From Methylocella sp. (GTDB taxonomy: Bacteria; Pseudomonadota; Alphaproteobacteria; Rhizobiales; Beijerinckiaceae), in assembly GCA_037200525.1 (NCBI GenBank), contig JBBCGG010000001.1, positions 4,146,501 to 4,210,500 of the forward strand: a stretch of DNA of 64,000 nt, written 5' to 3'. This document shows positions 17,972 through 27,677 of this stretch, piece after piece; position 1 is the stretch's first letter, and each line of letters opens with the position of its first letter. The notes beneath the pieces are model-generated. The model did no database searches, was not told the origin of the DNA, and saw only the letters and a program-made list of their open reading frames with translations. The translations under genes and the position numbers were made by a program.

Positions 17972-18349
17972 CTAATGGCTCGGGTTCCTATCAATGCCAA
18001 AGTAAGCATCGATTTTACGCCCAAGATCATACTCGCCTGCACTCTGTGAAGCCCCAGAGAGTAAGCGCTCGGTTTCGGCGTTAACAACATAGCCGCCCTG
18101 GCGCCAATCATATTCAAGGCCTTCCCATTGCAGCGAATGGTAGTTCTGGCCAAGCCCCAGAAATCCGCCGAAAGACATGCGTACATAGGCGACCTTGCCG
18201 GTGCGCTTGTCGATCATAAGGTCACAAATCGACCCAAGGGAATCTCCGCGACTATTATAAACCGGCGTGCCTTCGACTTTGCTCGAGGCGATGAGGCTTG
18301 AGGTCTCAGACTTTGCGATAACATCCGAATTGACTCTGCTTTCCTGCAT
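17972..18349 (-). CDS. PRC-barrel domain protein
   Basis: 125 residues. Residues about 18-95 match the PRC-barrel fold: SKVEGTPVYNSRGDSLGSICDLMIDKRTGKVAYVRMSFGGFLGLG, followed by HSLQW and a strand YDWRQGGYVVNAETERL. These stand-alone alphaproteobacterial proteins are often stress or photosynthesis-associated adaptors; no signal peptide is seen. The start has AGGAG upstream. The C-terminal YDLGRKIDAYFGI tail is typical of the group. Confidence 0.85.
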   Translation of the reverse strand: MQESRVNSDVIAKSETSSLIASSKVEGTPVYNSRGDSLGSICDLMIDKRTGKVAYVRMSFGGFLGLGQNYHSLQWEGLEYDWRQGGYVVNAETERLLSGASQSAGEYDLGRKIDAYFGIDRNPSH

Positions 18350-18701
18350 GGCGGCTCCTTCCTATGCGAGGGAGTCTCACGCCCAACGGAGCTCAATGGA
18401 AAAGGTTCGCAAAAACTCCAAAACTAATTGTTTGCGAAACTGCCGCTCATTGCCATCAGGCCGGGGCGCGACTCGAGCACGGCCGCGCTTGCGAAGGGTC
18501 AGACCGCGGAACCAACACAGAGGATCTTCGCTAATTGAGCTTCAATGCAGATAATCTTCGCTTTAAATCGCGAACTCGGCTCAAAGCTAGCGCATCCAAA
18601 GTTGGGCGCTTCGACGATCCATTCAGATTGCCGACTTGGCGAACCCATCAATACATCAGCAATGCCCGAGAGCGACGCTGCTTCATTGCAGCCGCGATGT
18701 A
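18350..18701. other. Intergenic region, no gene seen
   Basis: About 350 bases between the PRC-barrel gene and the end of the pentose-phosphate operon. No supportable frame and no clean hairpin with a T-run that I can see after pgl. Confidence 0.4.
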
Positions 18702-19439
18702 TCAAGCGATTGTCTCACCCACCGCCGCGGCATCGCTAAAGAACCATAACTCGCCGGCCGGATCGAGGCGGGCCGCTGGTAGGCTGTCGTCGCCGCGCCG
18801 AAGCCGATCGAAGATCGCTCGCTTCTCCGCTCCCGCGACCAGAAAGGCTGCGCATCGGCTGCTCTCAAGCGCCGGATAGGTCAGCGTGATGCGCGCTTCG
18901 GGCTTGGTCCCGACCACAGCGGCGACCCATCGGTCGCGCTCCGCAAGCACGGGCGCGCCGGGAAAGAGAGAGGCCGTATGTCCATCCGGCCCCAGTCCCA
19001 GAAGGGTCACATCGAAGAGCGGCCGAGCCGGATCGAGGCGCTCCGCACCGTAGAAGGATTTGAGCTCGCGCTCATAAGCGGACGCTGCTGCTTCGGGACT
19101 CATATCTGTAGTGGGAATGGGGTGGATGTTGATTGCAGGAATCAGCGCGCGCGACAAAAGCGCTTCTCGCACCATGTGGTAGTTGCTCAACGCGTCATCA
19201 TGAGGCACGAATCGCTCATCGCCCCAGAACCAATGCGTGCGCGACCAGGGAAACTCATCGCGATAAGGGACGTCAGCCAGAAGCTCGTAGAGTCGTTGTG
19301 GCGTCGAGCCGCCGGATAAAGCGATGGAAAAGACGCCATCCTTCGCCATCGCCGCCGCGAGCAACCAATCCGCGACGCGGCGCGCCAGAGCGCCCGCATC
19401 GGGGAGAATCTCTAGTCTGGCTTTGGACGGGTTCGTCAT
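18702..19439 (-). CDS. pgl: 6-phosphogluconolactonase
   Basis: 245 residues; hydrolyses 6-phosphoglucono-delta-lactone in the oxidative pentose-phosphate or Entner-Doudoroff route. Signatures of the SugarP_isomerase / DevB family: ALSGGSTPQRLYELL at about residues 40-54, the WSRTHWFWGDERFVPHDD block, and LLGLGPDGHTASLFPG at about 146-161. Last gene of the operon; its ATG overlaps the stop of the shortened rpe by four bases, so it depends on coupled translation through that remnant. Confidence 0.93.
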   Translation of the reverse strand: MTNPSKARLEILPDAGALARRVADWLLAAAMAKDGVFSIALSGGSTPQRLYELLADVPYRDEFPWSRTHWFWGDERFVPHDDALSNYHMVREALLSRALIPAINIHPIPTTDMSPEAAASAYERELKSFYGAERLDPARPLFDVTLLGLGPDGHTASLFPGAPVLAERDRWVAAVVGTKPEARITLTYPALESSRCAAFLVAGAEKRAIFDRLRRGDDSLPAARLDPAGELWFFSDAAAVGETIA

Positions 19440-19723
19440 GAGCGCGCCTTTCTGGCCGATGGTCGGTGAGCGTCGCGGATGGCCGCGATTGCAACAGCAT
19501 AATCGAACGATCCAAATATAGCGCTACCGGCTAAGATAGCGTCCGCGCCGGCCTCGATTACCTTTCCAGCGTTTTCGCAATTCTGTCCCCCGTCAACCTT
19601 AATCACTCGATTGAGACCGCGCGCATGACAGAGCTGGCGCAATCGCGGATCTTGACTGCCCGACAAGATCCATGGCGCGACGATGATCGATCCGGCATCC
19701 CGCATGGCGGACGCGGCGCTCAA
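19436..19723 (-). pseudogene. rpe: Ribulose-phosphate 3-epimerase with large internal deletion
   Basis: 95-residue frame. Residues about 12-22 (SIIVAPWILSG) match the start of Rpe (IAPSILSAD), and residues about 28-90 match its last third: ARGLNRVIKVDGGQNCENAG, VIEAGADAILAGSAIFGS, YAVAIAAIR. Roughly 130-150 residues between them, holding the metal ligands and the first catalytic Asp of this TIM barrel, are missing, while the reading frame is kept. A full Rpe is about 220 residues. Both ends overlap their neighbours by four bases (fba stop and pgl start), so the deletion left the operon's translational coupling intact. The product cannot be an active epimerase; a functional copy should exist elsewhere. 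Confidence 0.75.
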
Positions 19724-20661
19724 CGCGTTGGATCTCCGCCAAGCGGCGCCGCATAAATTTCCATGACGCCCTGCAGCATCCGAAGCGCCTCTTTCTTCGG
19801 CCGCTGAAATGAGTTGCGGCCGATGATCGAGCCGAACCCTCCACCAGCATGGATCGCGCGGATCTCCTCAAGGAATTTGTCGTCATCGAATAGGGCGGCG
19901 CCGCCCGAAAAGATGACGATGCGGCGCCCGGCGAACGCGCAATCAAGCACATGACGGATACGCTCCGCCTGGGTCGCAATCGGAATGCGGCGCTCGTCGT
20001 AGATCTTGCGCGCCGCTTCCTGTTCGACATGGGCTGTCGGCAACTTCACCTTGATGATGTGCGCCCCGAGCTGAGCCGCGATCTGGGCGCCATAGCCGAC
20101 GACATCGATCGCCGTTTCGCCTTCCGCGCTCAGACTTGACCCGCGAGGGTAGGACCAGACGACGACCGCGAGCCCATTGCGTTTCGCCTCCTCGGCGCAA
20201 GCGCGGAGCTGACCGAACATTTCAAGCTGATGCGCCGATCCGGGGTAGATCGTAAAGCCGATCGCGCAGCAACCCAGACGAAGCGCGTCCCGCACGCTGG
20301 CCGTCAGCGCCTGGTTCGGATCTTTCTCTTCCCGCAGCACGTCATTGTCGTTGGTTTTGAGGATGAGCGGAATTTCCCCCGCGAAATCGCGGGCTCCCGC
20401 TTCGAGGAAACCCAGCGGAGCAGCATAGGCGTTACAACCGGCCTCGATCGCGAGTTCGAAATGATAGTGCGGATTGTAAGCCGGCGGATTTGGAGCGAAC
20501 GAGCGCGCCGGTCCGTGTTCAAAACCCTGATCGACTGGCAGAATCACCAGCTTGCCGGTTCCCCCCAGGCGCCCGTGGTTCAATAACCGAGCGAGGTTTG
20601 TCAATGTTCCGGCGTTATCCGCGCCGTACCAGCTCAGAATTTCCTTCACGCGCGGCGTCAT
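19720..20661 (-). CDS. fbaB: Class I fructose-bisphosphate aldolase (FbaB/DhnA type)
   Basis: 313 residues; cleaves fructose-1,6-bisphosphate to triose phosphates by Schiff-base chemistry. Family features: KLVILPVDQGFEHGP near residue 40, PLILKTNDND, VVVWSYPRGSS, and the Schiff-base lysine region AHIIKVKLPT at about residue 200, followed by the phosphate-binding IVIFSGG and GSIIGRN. Start and stop overlap the neighbouring gntK and rpe genes by four bases each. It links the pentose-phosphate enzymes to glycolysis. Confidence 0.9.
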   Translation of the reverse strand: MTPRVKEILSWYGADNAGTLTNLARLLNHGRLGGTGKLVILPVDQGFEHGPARSFAPNPPAYNPHYHFELAIEAGCNAYAAPLGFLEAGARDFAGEIPLILKTNDNDVLREEKDPNQALTASVRDALRLGCCAIGFTIYPGSAHQLEMFGQLRACAEEAKRNGLAVVVWSYPRGSSLSAEGETAIDVVGYGAQIAAQLGAHIIKVKLPTAHVEQEAARKIYDERRIPIATQAERIRHVLDCAFAGRRIVIFSGGAALFDDDKFLEEIRAIHAGGGFGSIIGRNSFQRPKKEALRMLQGVMEIYAAPLGGDPTR

Positions 20662-21293
20662 CGTCGTTCTCCCGTCAAAACTCTAGATCCGCTTCGGCTT
20701 CCGCCGCATCGCTGTGCCTGTTGCCGAGAGCGGTTCTCCAGCTCACGCACGATCGTCTCGGCGATATCGGCTGGCCGGGCGCCGATATCGACAGTAATTG
20801 GATGTTCGTCGGGCGTTGGCTCCTGCAAGCTCGCAAACTGGCTATCAAGCAAGGCGACCGGCATGAAATGTTCGTGGCGCGCAGCCATGCGCCGGCAAAT
20901 GAGTTCATACGATCCTGCAAGGTAGACCAGCGTCACGTCCTGGCGATCGCCGATGATGATGTCTCTGTAGGATCGTTTCAGCGCTGAGCAGCTCAGCACG
21001 CCGGACTCCCCCCGCGAGCGCCAGCCATCGATTTCCTTCGCGATCATATCAAGCCACGGCATCCGGTCCGCGTCCGTCAGCGGCGCGCCGCTACGCATCT
21101 TCTCAATGTTCTCGGGCGGATGCAGCTCGTCGCCCTCCTGGAACTGACAGCCGAGCGCAGCGGCGAGCAGGGCGGAAATTGTGGTCTTGCCTGATCCCGA
21201 GACGCCCATGACGACGACGATCACTGGCATGGCGATGGTATGCGCGAGGGCCGGGGACCAGGCGTGCGGCGGCCGCGGATCACTTCCCAACAT
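20658..21293 (-). CDS. gntK: Gluconokinase
   Basis: 211 residues; ATP-dependent phosphorylation of gluconate to 6-phosphogluconate. The P-loop is GVSGSGKTT; GDELHPPENIEKMRSGAPLTDADRMPWL and SCSALKRSYRD are diagnostic of the GntK/IdnK family, and AARHEHFMPVALLDSQF is the gluconate-site region. I kept ATG 21293 because GGGAGAAACTG stands directly before it; the core homology begins at residue 22 (MPVIVVVMG), which has no ribosome site, so a 21-residue extension is likely real. It feeds the adjacent gnd and zwf/pgl branch. Confidence 0.9.
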   Translation of the reverse strand: MLGSDPRPPHAWSPALAHTIAMPVIVVVMGVSGSGKTTISALLAAALGCQFQEGDELHPPENIEKMRSGAPLTDADRMPWLDMIAKEIDGWRSRGESGVLSCSALKRSYRDIIIGDRQDVTLVYLAGSYELICRRMAARHEHFMPVALLDSQFASLQEPTPDEHPITVDIGARPADIAETIVRELENRSRQQAQRCGGSRSGSRVLTGERR

Positions 21294-21359
21294 CAGTTTC
21301 TCCCGGCCCGCACGCCGATGTCAGCCGGAGCGCAATGCGGTCATCCTCGCAAGGCAGTC

Positions 21360-22184
21360 TCATGCAGGGACCGATCGGAGAACGAATTTACGCACGGCCT
21401 TGGCGAAACCCTCATTGTCATTGATGTCGGTCACCGCGCTCGCCTGCGCTTTCACCTCATCGCTAGCGTTGCCCATGGCGATGGAAAAGCCGCTCTTGCG
21501 GAACATGAGCGCGTCATTCGGCATGTCTCCGATGGTGGCGATCTGGCTCGGCGGGATGTTCAGAAGCTTAGACAAGGTCATCACGACTGTTCCCTTGTTG
21601 GCTTGCGGATGGGTTACGTCGAGATAGTAAGGCTGCGAGCGCGTCGCGCTCGCCTTATCGCCCAGAGCGTTCTGCGCTGCCTTTTCGCAGGCGGCGACGA
21701 GATCGAAATCGTCGGAGACGCCAACGATCTTCACCGCATGGGCCAAGTGCGCATCCGTGAACGACGCCACGATCTTGGCGTCGAACTTCACCGTCCATGC
21801 CTCGCGCGCAACATGCGGCGCGGTTGCATCGCGGATCAACCACTCATCCTCAGTGTAGACCCAAGCGTCCAGCCCATGATCGAGGATCAGTTTTAGGGTC
21901 TGTTCGGCCGTTGCGGGATCGAGCATATGGCTCTCAATGACGGAAAGGTCCGGATGAACGAAGACGCCGCCGTTGAAGCCGGCGATGGCGCACTTCAGAT
22001 CGAGCGGCTCGATCAACATGCTCATGCCGCGCGGCGGGCGGCCGCTGGTGACGGCGAGCGCAATGCCGGCGTGATGTAGTTCCCGCGCCGCCGCCTTCGC
22101 CATATCAGTCAGCACCTTTTCCCCGGTGACCAGCGTGCCGTCTACGTCCGCCAAGAGAAGGCGGATGTACTCTCGCGCGCTCAT
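21360..22184 (-). CDS. HAD-superfamily (Cof-type) sugar-phosphate phosphatase
   Basis: 274 residues. HAD motif I is LLLADVDGTLV (nucleophile Asp12), motif II AVTSGRPPRG, motif III lysine in the cap-distal region, motif IV IGDMPNDALMFRKSG. The cap insertion is of the Cof (IIB) type. Likely dephosphorylates a sugar phosphate; the exact substrate cannot be told. Start overlaps the zwf stop by four bases. Its place inside a pentose-phosphate operon suggests overflow control of a sugar-phosphate pool. Confidence 0.88.
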   Translation of the reverse strand: MSAREYIRLLLADVDGTLVTGEKVLTDMAKAAARELHHAGIALAVTSGRPPRGMSMLIEPLDLKCAIAGFNGGVFVHPDLSVIESHMLDPATAEQTLKLILDHGLDAWVYTEDEWLIRDATAPHVAREAWTVKFDAKIVASFTDAHLAHAVKIVGVSDDFDLVAACEKAAQNALGDKASATRSQPYYLDVTHPQANKGTVVMTLSKLLNIPPSQIATIGDMPNDALMFRKSGFSIAMGNASDEVKAQASAVTDINDNEGFAKAVRKFVLRSVPA

Positions 22185-23794
22185 GGCTTTTGTACCGATA
22201 GCGGGCTTACGGGTCTCCAGGCCCGATCGCCGTCACGCGCCAACAAATCATCGGCCGCCTTTGGACCATCGCTCCCGGAGTCATAGATGTGGATATCGCT
22301 TTTGTCCGCCGCCCAGGCGTCGAGCGCCGGCTGCACGATCCGCCAAGCCTGCTTCACCATGTCGGCGCGCATGAATAGCGTTGGGTCGCCGATCATCACA
22401 TCATAGATGAGCGTCTCGTAGCCGACATTCGGCTCCTTGGGGAACCAATCATTATAATGAAAGTCCATTTTCACAGCGGCGAGCTCCACCACCGGCCCTC
22501 GACGCTTGACCTCGAATTGCAGGGAGATTCCCTCGTCGGGCGCGATGCGCAGCACCAGCCAATTGGGTCGCAGCGTCTCGACGGGCGTGTCTTGGAAAGC
22601 CGTGTAGGGAGCCTGCTTGAAGCAAATGGCGATCTCGGTGTTTCGCGCCGACATGTGCTTGCCGGTGCGGACGTAGAAGGGCACGCCGGCCCAGCGCCAG
22701 TTGTCGATTTCGAATTGCATCGCGACATAGGTCTCGACATTCGAGTCCGGCGCTACATTGGGCTCCTGCCGATAGGCCTTCACCGTTTTGCCGAGCACGG
22801 CGCCAGTCCCGTACTGGCCGCGCACCGCCTGCGCCGGCTTCACCGCGGGCATCGCGGCGAAGACATCCGCCTTCTTTGTTCGGATCGAAGCATCGTCGAA
22901 GCCGACAGGCGGCTCCATGGCGACCATCGAAAGGAGCGCAAGGACGTGGTTCGGAACCATGTCGCGCAACGCTCCTGTCGCTTCGTAGAAGTCGCCGCGC
23001 TGTTCGACGCCCACTGTTTCCGCCGCCGTAATCTGGACGTGATCGATCCGGTCGCGGTTCCAGATAGGCTCAAACAGACCATTGGCGAAACGAAACGCCA
23101 TGATGTTTTGGACGGTGTCTTTTCCGAGAAAGTGGTCGATCCGAAAGATTTGATCCTCGCGCAGCCAGCGCCGAATGCTGGCGTCCAACTCGCGCGCCGA
23201 ATCAAGGCTATGGCCGAACGGTTTCTCGATCACCGCGCGGCGCCAGAACCGAGGCTTCCCGTTCTGATCCTCGTTGTGGTCGGTGAGCTTCGCCTTACCG
23301 AGTTGCTCCACCACCGGGCCGAAGAACCGATCGGCGACGGCGAGGTAGAAGATGGCGTTGCCCTCTGTGCCATGGGTTTTTTCCGCTTCGCCAAGAGCGT
23401 CGCGAAGCTTCTCATATAAATTGGGGTCGGTCAGGTCTCCTCGGACATATGACATCTTCTCGGCGAGCCGCTTCCATGCCGCCTCGTCGATCTGGCTGAC
23501 GTCGAACTCCGCAGCGGCGTTGCCGATAAAGCTCTTCAGCATTTCATAAAGGTGATCGCGCCAGCTTTCCGCGGTTTCCTTCGCCCGGGCCACGCCGATC
23601 AGCGCGAATTTCTCCGGCAGCGCCTTGGTGCGCGAGAGATTGTAGAGCGCCGGCATCACCAGCCGCTTGGCCAGGTCGCCGGTGGCGCCAAAGAGCACCA
23701 TCGCGCAGGGGTCTGCGGGCTTGATCTGGCGTCGCGGCGGGGACTGAGTTGCCTGATCGGCCTGAGCCCCCCGGATCGCTTGATTGTCCAGCAT
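22181..23794 (-). CDS. zwf: Glucose-6-phosphate 1-dehydrogenase
   Basis: 537 residues; oxidises glucose-6-phosphate to 6-phosphogluconolactone with NAD(P)+. The dinucleotide motif is VLFGATGDLAKR, the active-site signature is RIDHFLGKDTVQN (substrate-binding His and catalytic base region), and the C-terminal domain carries the substrate residues. ATG 23794 has GGAG seven bases upstream and lies just past the gnd stop; the longer open frame runs into gnd and is spurious. N-terminal 30 residues before the Rossmann fold are Pro/Gln-rich. Overlaps the HAD gene by four bases. Confidence 0.95.
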   Translation of the reverse strand: MLDNQAIRGAQADQATQSPPRRQIKPADPCAMVLFGATGDLAKRLVMPALYNLSRTKALPEKFALIGVARAKETAESWRDHLYEMLKSFIGNAAAEFDVSQIDEAAWKRLAEKMSYVRGDLTDPNLYEKLRDALGEAEKTHGTEGNAIFYLAVADRFFGPVVEQLGKAKLTDHNEDQNGKPRFWRRAVIEKPFGHSLDSARELDASIRRWLREDQIFRIDHFLGKDTVQNIMAFRFANGLFEPIWNRDRIDHVQITAAETVGVEQRGDFYEATGALRDMVPNHVLALLSMVAMEPPVGFDDASIRTKKADVFAAMPAVKPAQAVRGQYGTGAVLGKTVKAYRQEPNVAPDSNVETYVAMQFEIDNWRWAGVPFYVRTGKHMSARNTEIAICFKQAPYTAFQDTPVETLRPNWLVLRIAPDEGISLQFEVKRRGPVVELAAVKMDFHYNDWFPKEPNVGYETLIYDVMIGDPTLFMRADMVKQAWRIVQPALDAWAADKSDIHIYDSGSDGPKAADDLLARDGDRAWRPVSPLSVQKP

Positions 23795-23798
23795 AACG

Positions 23799-24821
23799 CT
23801 ACTCCGCGGCTTTTTGTGTCGGCTTCGGTTCGGGATCGATGGGCTCGCTACCCTCGATGTGGCCGCCGAAGCCCAAGCGCATGGCCGACAGCACCTTTTC
23901 TCCGAAGGTGTGCTGCTGCCGCGAGCGGAATCGCGCGTAGAGCGCCGTCGAGAGCACGTCCGCGGGGACTGCTTCCTCAATCGCGGCCTCAACGGTCCAA
24001 CGACCCTCGCCGGAATCCTGGACGAAGCCGGAGAAATTCTCCAGCTGTGGATCTTTCGCCAGCGCAGCGGCGCCGAGATCGAGCAGCCAGGATGAGATGA
24101 CGCTGCCGCGCCGCCAGACCTCTGCGATATCGGGCATGTTCAACTCGAAGCGCTCGTCTTCAGGCAGATCCTTCGAGTCCTTGTTGCGCAGAATGTCGAG
24201 GCCCTCGGCGTAGGCCTGCATCAATCCGTACTCGATGCCATTATGCACCATCTTGACGAAATGCCCGGCCCCCGACGGGCCGGCATGGATATAGCCGAGT
24301 TCGACTCGCGGATCGCGCCCTTGCCGTCCCGGCGTCCGCGGAATATCGCCCAGCCCAGGAGCGAGCGCTGCGAAGATCGGATCGAGGAGATCCACAGCGT
24401 CCTTTGGGCCGCCGATCATCATGCAATAGCCGCGATCGATGCCCCAGACGCCGCCGGACGTGCCGCAATCGACGTAACGAATGCGCTTCTCGGCTAATTT
24501 TTTGGCGCGGCGAACGTCATCTTTGTAAAAAGAATTGCCGCCATCGATGATAATGTCTTCCGGCTGCAGCAGATCGCCGAGGCGCTCGATCGTCTCCTCG
24601 GTTATCGGGCCGGCGGGGAGCATAACCCAGACGGCGCGCGGCTTTTCCCCGAGCGCCTTGACCAGCTCCGCAAGCGACCCGACGGCTACGGCTCCTTCCT
24701 TCGCCAGCGCCTCGCGTGGCTGGGCATTGGAGTCGAACACCACACAACGGTGGCCCGCCTTCATCAGGCGGCGAGAGATGTTGCCGCCCATGCGGCCGAG
24801 TCCGATCACGCCAATCTGCAT
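23799..24821 (-). CDS. gnd: 6-phosphogluconate dehydrogenase, decarboxylating (short type)
   Basis: 340 residues, the short GntZ/YqeC-like class rather than the 470-residue E. coli type; often NAD-preferring. N-terminal [18 protein letters not shown] is the cofactor fold with Asp30 (VVFDSN), which favours NAD over [14 protein letters not shown] and [16 protein letters not shown] carry the substrate and catalytic Lys/Asn residues. The ribosome site AAGGAG precedes ATG 24821. It makes ribulose-5-phosphate, which the damaged rpe in this operon can no longer epimerise. Confidence 0.93.
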   Translation of the reverse strand: MQIGVIGLGRMGGNISRRLMKAGHRCVVFDSNAQPREALAKEGAVAVGSLAELVKALGEKPRAVWVMLPAGPITEETIERLGDLLQPEDIIIDGGNSFYKDDVRRAKKLAEKRIRYVDCGTSGGVWGIDRGYCMMIGGPKDAVDLLDPIFAALAPGLGDIPRTPGRQGRDPRVELGYIHAGPSGAGHFVKMVHNGIEYGLMQAYAEGLDILRNKDSKDLPEDERFELNMPDIAEVWRRGSVISSWLLDLGAAALAKDPQLENFSGFVQDSGEGRWTVEAAIEEAVPADVLSTALYARFRSRQQHTFGEKVLSAMRLGFGGHIEGSEPIDPEPKPTQKAAE

Positions 24822-24848
24822 TTATTTCCACTCCTTAGAAGAAGGCCG

Positions 24849-27677
24849 CTACTGAAGCGCCGCATCTATTGCGCGAGCAAGCTCCGCCAGCCCCGCATCA
24901 ACATCCTTGAGGTGGACGCGCAGCGTGCGCCGACCGCGCTCCACCAGCACCTCGAGATCGCCGCGCGCCTGCGCCGCCTTCACTATGCCGAAGCTGTAAG
25001 AATGTCCGGGTGCGTCGATGTCGGCGGGATCATCGCAAGTGATCTGTAGGAACACGCCGGAATTCGGACCGCCCTTGTATGCTTGGCCGGTCGAATGCTG
25101 GAAGCGGGGTCCAAAGCCGAGGCAGGTCGCGGCGCGGGTATTGTCGCGGATGCGCACGCGCATCGCGGCGAGCGCCTGCGTGTGGGCGTCCTTTCGCTCA
25201 ATGTAGGCCAGCAAAGCAACGTAATCATTGGCATGCACACGGCCGAAATGACGCTTCAGATAACCGGACAGCGTGTTGTGCCGCCCGAGTTCGCCCGCGT
25301 TGCGCGGATCGGCATAAAGCGCCACGCCGTTTTCACGGAAGATCGGCTCCTCCTTCGGGAGACTGTGCGACTTTTCATATTCTTCGGTCAGCGCCCGCGT
25401 CTTGTTCTTGCTCGCCTCGACATCCGATTGGTCGAACGGATTAATGCCGATGATCGCGCCGGCCACTGCGGTGGCGATCTCCCAGCGGAAGAATTCCTGG
25501 CCGATATGCCAGACATCCTTGACATTGATCCGCGCGACCGGATGGCCTGCGCTTTCCAGCGCCGTCACCGCCTGGCGCTGCGACGGATCGAACTGCCCCT
25601 CCAGTTCCAGGTAGGCGAAGAACCGGTCGTCGCCGTAATGCTCGGGAGCAGCAAGCGGCTCCCCCGCTAGCGGGATCAGCCCGCGTCCGCGCTTGCCGGT
25701 GCTCTCCGCCAGGAGCTGTTCCAGCCACGCGCCGACACCCGCAATCCGCGGTGAGGCGATGATCGTCACCTTGTCTCGGCCGAAGCGCGTCGCCGCTACG
25801 CCAAGGGCGACGCCAAGCTGTACGCCTGGATTCTCCGCGGGCGGTACGTCGAGGCCGCAGGCTCGCTCCATCTGCCGGGCGATCTCTAGCAGACGTTTGA
25901 TGTCAAGACCCATGGCGGCGGCCGGAGCGAGCCCAAACTTCGACAGGACAGAGTAGCGTCCGCCGATAGAAGCTACGCCAAAGAAGATATAGGCGAAGCG
26001 CAACTGCTTGGCCCGCTGCTCCAGCGAAGATCCGGGATCGGTCACCGCGACGAAGCGTTCGCCGGCTTTATCCTCGCCTCGCGCCGCGCCGACGCGATCG
26101 AAGAAATATTCCATGAAAATGTTGGGTTCAAGCGTGCCGCCAGATTTCGAGGACACGATGAACAGGGTCTTGGCGAGATCGACCGACCTTTCGATCGTAT
26201 TGATCTGCGCTGGATCGGTGCTGTCCAGCATATGGAATCGCGGCCAGCCGGGCTGCGGCCCGAATGTTTCGCCCAGCACTTCCGGACCGAGGCTCGACCC
26301 GCCCATACCCAGCAGGACGAGGTCGGAGAATCCGCTCTGCCTTACCTCCTTCGCGAAACCCTGCAGCCGGTCGAGATCAGCCAGTTCAAGCTCGACGGCT
26401 TCCAGCCAGCCGAGCCACTTGTCCTCGTCCGTCCCGGTCCAGAGCGACTTTTCGCCGGCCCAAAGCCGCCGTATGCGCCCTTCCCTGCGCCAGACTTCCA
26501 TTTCATCTTGGACAGCCGCCTTCATCTCCGCCGAGCCCGGCCCTATCTCAAGGCTGGCGTGATCGCCCTCCATCAACATGCGTCGTTGCCGCGCGAGGGC
26601 GCCGAAGAGCTTGTCGAACGCGTCCGCGAACTGCTGCACGCCGTCCTTGACCAGTTCTTCCGAGACCTCTTCCAGCGAGATATCGTGCGCGCCCAGTTCG
26701 GCGAGCATCGCGTGGGCGCCTGCTAGATCCTGTTCTATGGCGTCGGGCCGCGCTTCGCCGTGGTCGCGGAACGCGTCCATGGTCGCCGGCGGGATGGTGT
26801 CGACAGTATCGCGACCGACCAGCGCCTCGACATACATGGTGTCCTTATAGACCGGACTTTTGGTGCTGGTTGAAGCCCAGAGCAGGCGCTGCGTCTTCGC
26901 TCCCGATGCAGCCAGAGACTGCCAACGCGGGCCTGAGAATAGCGCATTGTAACGGGCGTAGGCGAGCTTCGCGTTAGCGATCGCCGCCTTGCCGCGTAAC
27001 CGATCTGCTGTCGGCTTGTCTTTGAGCTTGTCCAACCGTTTATCTACGGCCGTGTCGATGCGACTGACGAAAAAGCTGGCGACGCTGCCGCTCTTGGAGA
27101 TATCGCCGCCCGCCCGCGCGAGATCCTCAAGCCCCGAGATATAGGCTTCCACCACTTGCTCGTAGACGCTCACAGAGAAGAGCAAGGTGATGTTGATGTT
27201 AAGCCCCTGGCCGATTAACCGGCGAATCGCAGGAATGCCGGCTGGGGTCGCCGGAACCTTCACCATCAAATTGAGGCGCTCAACCGCGCTCCACAATCGC
27301 AGAGCCTCGGCCATCGTTGCCTCTGCGTCATTGGCCAAGTAGGGCGAGCATTCGAGGCTGATGTAGCCGTCCCGACCCTGGGTCTGATCGTAGACCGGCC
27401 GCAACACATCGGCCGCGGCGCGGATATCGGCAATCGCCAAGCGCTCGTAGATCGCCGAGACGCTATGATCGGCCAGCCCTTGGAACTGCTTTAGCCCAGC
27501 CGCGTATTCATGGGATTCGGCAATCGCTTTCTCGAAGATCGATGGGTTCGAGGTGACTCCCTTCAGCCCATCGCGCTCGATCAGAGCGCGCAACTCACCG
27601 CTCTCGATCAGGCTTCGCTTCAGATAATCCAGCCAGGGGGATTGGCCGCATGCTTCGAGCTGCTTCAGCGGATTCAT
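24849..27677 (-). CDS. tal-pgi: Bifunctional transaldolase / glucose-6-phosphate isomerase
   Basis: 942-residue fusion. Residues 1-365 are transaldolase: SLIESGELRALIERDGLKGVTSNPSIFEKAI, then LMVKVPATPAG with the Schiff-base lysine, and RLLWASTSTKSP. Residues about 390-942 are phosphoglucose isomerase: LVLLGMGGSSLGPEV, FIVSSKSGGTLEPN and EKSHSLPKEEP-type downstream region. Such Tal-Pgi fusions are known in acetic acid bacteria, methanotrophs and some other proteobacteria. It joins the non-oxidative pentose branch to fructose-6-phosphate. Starts with a four-base overlap with tkt; 27 bases precede gnd. Confidence 0.95.
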   Translation of the reverse strand: MNPLKQLEACGQSPWLDYLKRSLIESGELRALIERDGLKGVTSNPSIFEKAIAESHEYAAGLKQFQGLADHSVSAIYERLAIADIRAAADVLRPVYDQTQGRDGYISLECSPYLANDAEATMAEALRLWSAVERLNLMVKVPATPAGIPAIRRLIGQGLNINITLLFSVSVYEQVVEAYISGLEDLARAGGDISKSGSVASFFVSRIDTAVDKRLDKLKDKPTADRLRGKAAIANAKLAYARYNALFSGPRWQSLAASGAKTQRLLWASTSTKSPVYKDTMYVEALVGRDTVDTIPPATMDAFRDHGEARPDAIEQDLAGAHAMLAELGAHDISLEEVSEELVKDGVQQFADAFDKLFGALARQRRMLMEGDHASLEIGPGSAEMKAAVQDEMEVWRREGRIRRLWAGEKSLWTGTDEDKWLGWLEAVELELADLDRLQGFAKEVRQSGFSDLVLLGMGGSSLGPEVLGETFGPQPGWPRFHMLDSTDPAQINTIERSVDLAKTLFIVSSKSGGTLEPNIFMEYFFDRVGAARGEDKAGERFVAVTDPGSSLEQRAKQLRFAYIFFGVASIGGRYSVLSKFGLAPAAAMGLDIKRLLEIARQMERACGLDVPPAENPGVQLGVALGVAATRFGRDKVTIIASPRIAGVGAWLEQLLAESTGKRGRGLIPLAGEPLAAPEHYGDDRFFAYLELEGQFDPSQRQAVTALESAGHPVARINVKDVWHIGQEFFRWEIATAVAGAIIGINPFDQSDVEASKNKTRALTEEYEKSHSLPKEEPIFRENGVALYADPRNAGELGRHNTLSGYLKRHFGRVHANDYVALLAYIERKDAHTQALAAMRVRIRDNTRAATCLGFGPRFQHSTGQAYKGGPNSGVFLQITCDDPADIDAPGHSYSFGIVKAAQARGDLEVLVERGRRTLRVHLKDVDAGLAELARAIDAALQ

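Noticed and set aside
22181-23992. 603-residue version of glucose-6-phosphate dehydrogenase
   Set aside because: The extra 66 residues are the antisense-like overlap with gnd; ATG 23794 has a GGAG ribosome site and fits the family.
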